Origin: Acidobacteriota bacterium
GTDB taxonomy: Bacteria; Acidobacteriota; Vicinamibacteria; Vicinamibacterales; CAVVIG01
DNA: 64,000 nucleotides
Direction of reading: 5' to 3'
Assembly: GCA_003222395.1 (NCBI GenBank)
Contig: QHWB01000040.1
Location: 64,573 to 128,572 of the forward strand
Under the pieces are notes generated by a model that saw nothing but the letters and a program-made list of their open reading frames with translations, had not been told where the DNA came from and ran no database searches. The translations under genes were made by a program, and so were the position numbers. Of this stretch, positions 63,283 to 64,000 are shown piece after piece (position 1 is the stretch's first letter; each line of letters begins with the position of its first letter).

Positions 63283-64000
63283 CGGCGCCCTTTAGTCTTG
63301 GTCCGGTGCCGTTCACGCCGGCCCGGCCGTTGCTTGCGCCGCTTCTCCTGCTTCGGCGTCGCGCGGCTGCGGCGCGGGCCGCGATCGCCTTCGCGCACGC
63401 GCTCGAGAATTTCCACGAGCCCGAGATCCACCTGCCGCTGCTCCATGTTGACGCGGATCACCTGCACCTTCACCTTGTCGCCGAGCCGGTACACTTTCCG
63501 TGTATTCTCGCCCGCGAGCATGTGCGCGCTCTCGATGAAGCGATAGTAGTCGTCGGCCATCGTCGAGACGTGCACGAGCCCCTCGACGAAGTGCTCGATC
63601 AGCTCGATGAACAGCCCGAACGCGGCGACGCCGGTCACGGAGCCTTCGAACTCGTCGCCGACCTTGTCGGCCATGAACTTCACTTTCTTCCACTGCAAAA
63701 GCTCGCGCTCGGCGTCGTCGGCGCGCCGCTCCATCTCGGACGTATGGCGCGCGACTTCCGGCAGTTCCTCGGTCCACTCGTCCTTGACCTCGTCGGTCAG
63801 CAGCCCGTGACGCACCGCCCGCAGGGCGCGGTGGACGACGAGATCGGGATAGCGGCGGATCGGAGACGTGAAGTGCGTGTAGCTCGGCGCCGCGAGGCCG
63901 AAGTGCCCGAGGTTCTCCGGCGCGTAGCGCGCCTTCTGCATCGTCCGCAGCATCAGGAACGCGATCGGCTTTTCTTCCGGTTTGCCGTGAATGCGCTCGA
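63279..64000 (-). CDS. rnr: RNase R-type exoribonuclease, 3' part
   Basis: 3'-5' hydrolytic exoribonuclease of the RNB family; only the C-terminal ~240 residues are inside the window, and the gene runs off the right edge. Visible are YAPENLGHFGLAAPSYTHFT and SPIRRYPDLVVHR, the end of the RNB catalytic domain. An S1 domain follows (GDEFEGSVTGVAAFGLFIEL, then VEGLVHVSTM, and VKVQVIRVNMEQRQVDLGLV). A basic tail (KQEKRRKQRPGRRERHRTK) closes it, typical of RNase R. The stop overlaps the selB start as ATGA. Confidence 0.93.
   Translation of the reverse strand, partial: ERIHGKPEEKPIAFLMLRTMQKARYAPENLGHFGLAAPSYTHFTSPIRRYPDLVVHRALRAVRHGLLTDEVKDEWTEELPEVARHTSEMERRADDAERELLQWKKVKFMADKVGDEFEGSVTGVAAFGLFIELIEHFVEGLVHVSTMADDYYRFIESAHMLAGENTRKVYRLGDKVKVQVIRVNMEQRQVDLGLVEILERVREGDRGPRRSRATPKQEKRRKQRPGRRERHRTKTKGRR

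Overview
The window is a 64 kb piece of a high-GC bacterial chromosome, almost fully coding, made of housekeeping operons separated by short spacers. I infer an Acidobacteriota member, probably of the Vicinamibacteria type. The signs are a MacB/FtsX-like orphan permease of the acidobacterial ADOP kind, a VWA protein of the 'VWFA-related acidobacterial' kind, a DUF2723 membrane protein, NtrY/NtrX, a lone FtcD formiminotransferase domain, and many GTG/TTG starts with 4-base ATGA/GTGA overlaps. No phage, insertion sequence, plasmid or CRISPR locus is visible.

Layout. 0.1-4.8 kb (+): rpsB, tsf, pyrH, frr, a threonine synthase and a GlsB-like membrane protein. 4.8-6.1 kb: a REP-like tandem repeat block running into the 3' end of a phosphofructokinase gene (-). 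6.2-8.5 kb: tRNA-Ala(CGC) and small genes (two Cys-rich miniproteins, a methyltransferase, a rhodanese-like protein without its cysteine). 8.5-14.7 kb (+): a degenerate PolX-PHP protein, a DUF2723 protein, a LolA-like protein and a lipoprotein secretin with a collagen-like tail. 14.7-22.1 kb (-): one tight operon nagZ-ldcA-mpl-pxpB-pxpC-murB-murA, which reads as a murein-recycling unit carrying its own UDP-MurNAc supply. 22.2-27.5 kb (+): a frameshifted ADOP permease, a GHMP sugar kinase and a canonical PolX. 27.5-36.9 kb (-): ffh-rpsP-khpA-rimM-trmD-rplS-rnhB followed by a TPR protein, a small membrane protein, thiE, rodZ and a helical-repeat protein. 37-43.4 kb (-): ftsY-ribD-ribE-ribBA and thpR-plsY-gpsA. 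43.6-47.1 kb (-): a TPR/TM protein, a zinc-ribbon RDD protein, pgpA and cinA. 47.2-48.1 kb (+): ftcD. 48.2-53.9 kb (-): a flippase-like membrane protein, nrdR, DUF4390, ntrY, ntrX. 54.0-57.5 kb (+): purC, a Fis-type mini-regulator, groES, groEL. 57.5-64 kb: tonB, a stress-protein-like gene, an FAD oxidoreductase, a VWA protein overlapping both neighbours, tatA, selB and the 3' part of an RNase R gene.

Points of most interest: (1) the recycling operon joins NagZ, LdcA and Mpl to MurA/MurB, which make the Mpl acceptor, and to 5-oxoprolinase subunits B and C; its MurA has Asp in place of the fosfomycin-target Cys. (2) The groESL promoter lies between two CIRCE half-sites 50 nt apart instead of 9. 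(3) Several families of palindromic or tandem DNA repeats (GTAG-headed REP-like elements, a GGGGGTGGGGCCCC-core element, 7-8 bp arrays forming large hairpins) lie in the spacers and in places have become protein ends (PurC tail, PgpA N-terminus, PfkA and Mpl C-termini). (4) There are two PolX paralogues, one with an eroded polymerase site and an intact PHP site. (5) Several genes appear to start leaderless, 7-8 nt after a TATAAT-like box.
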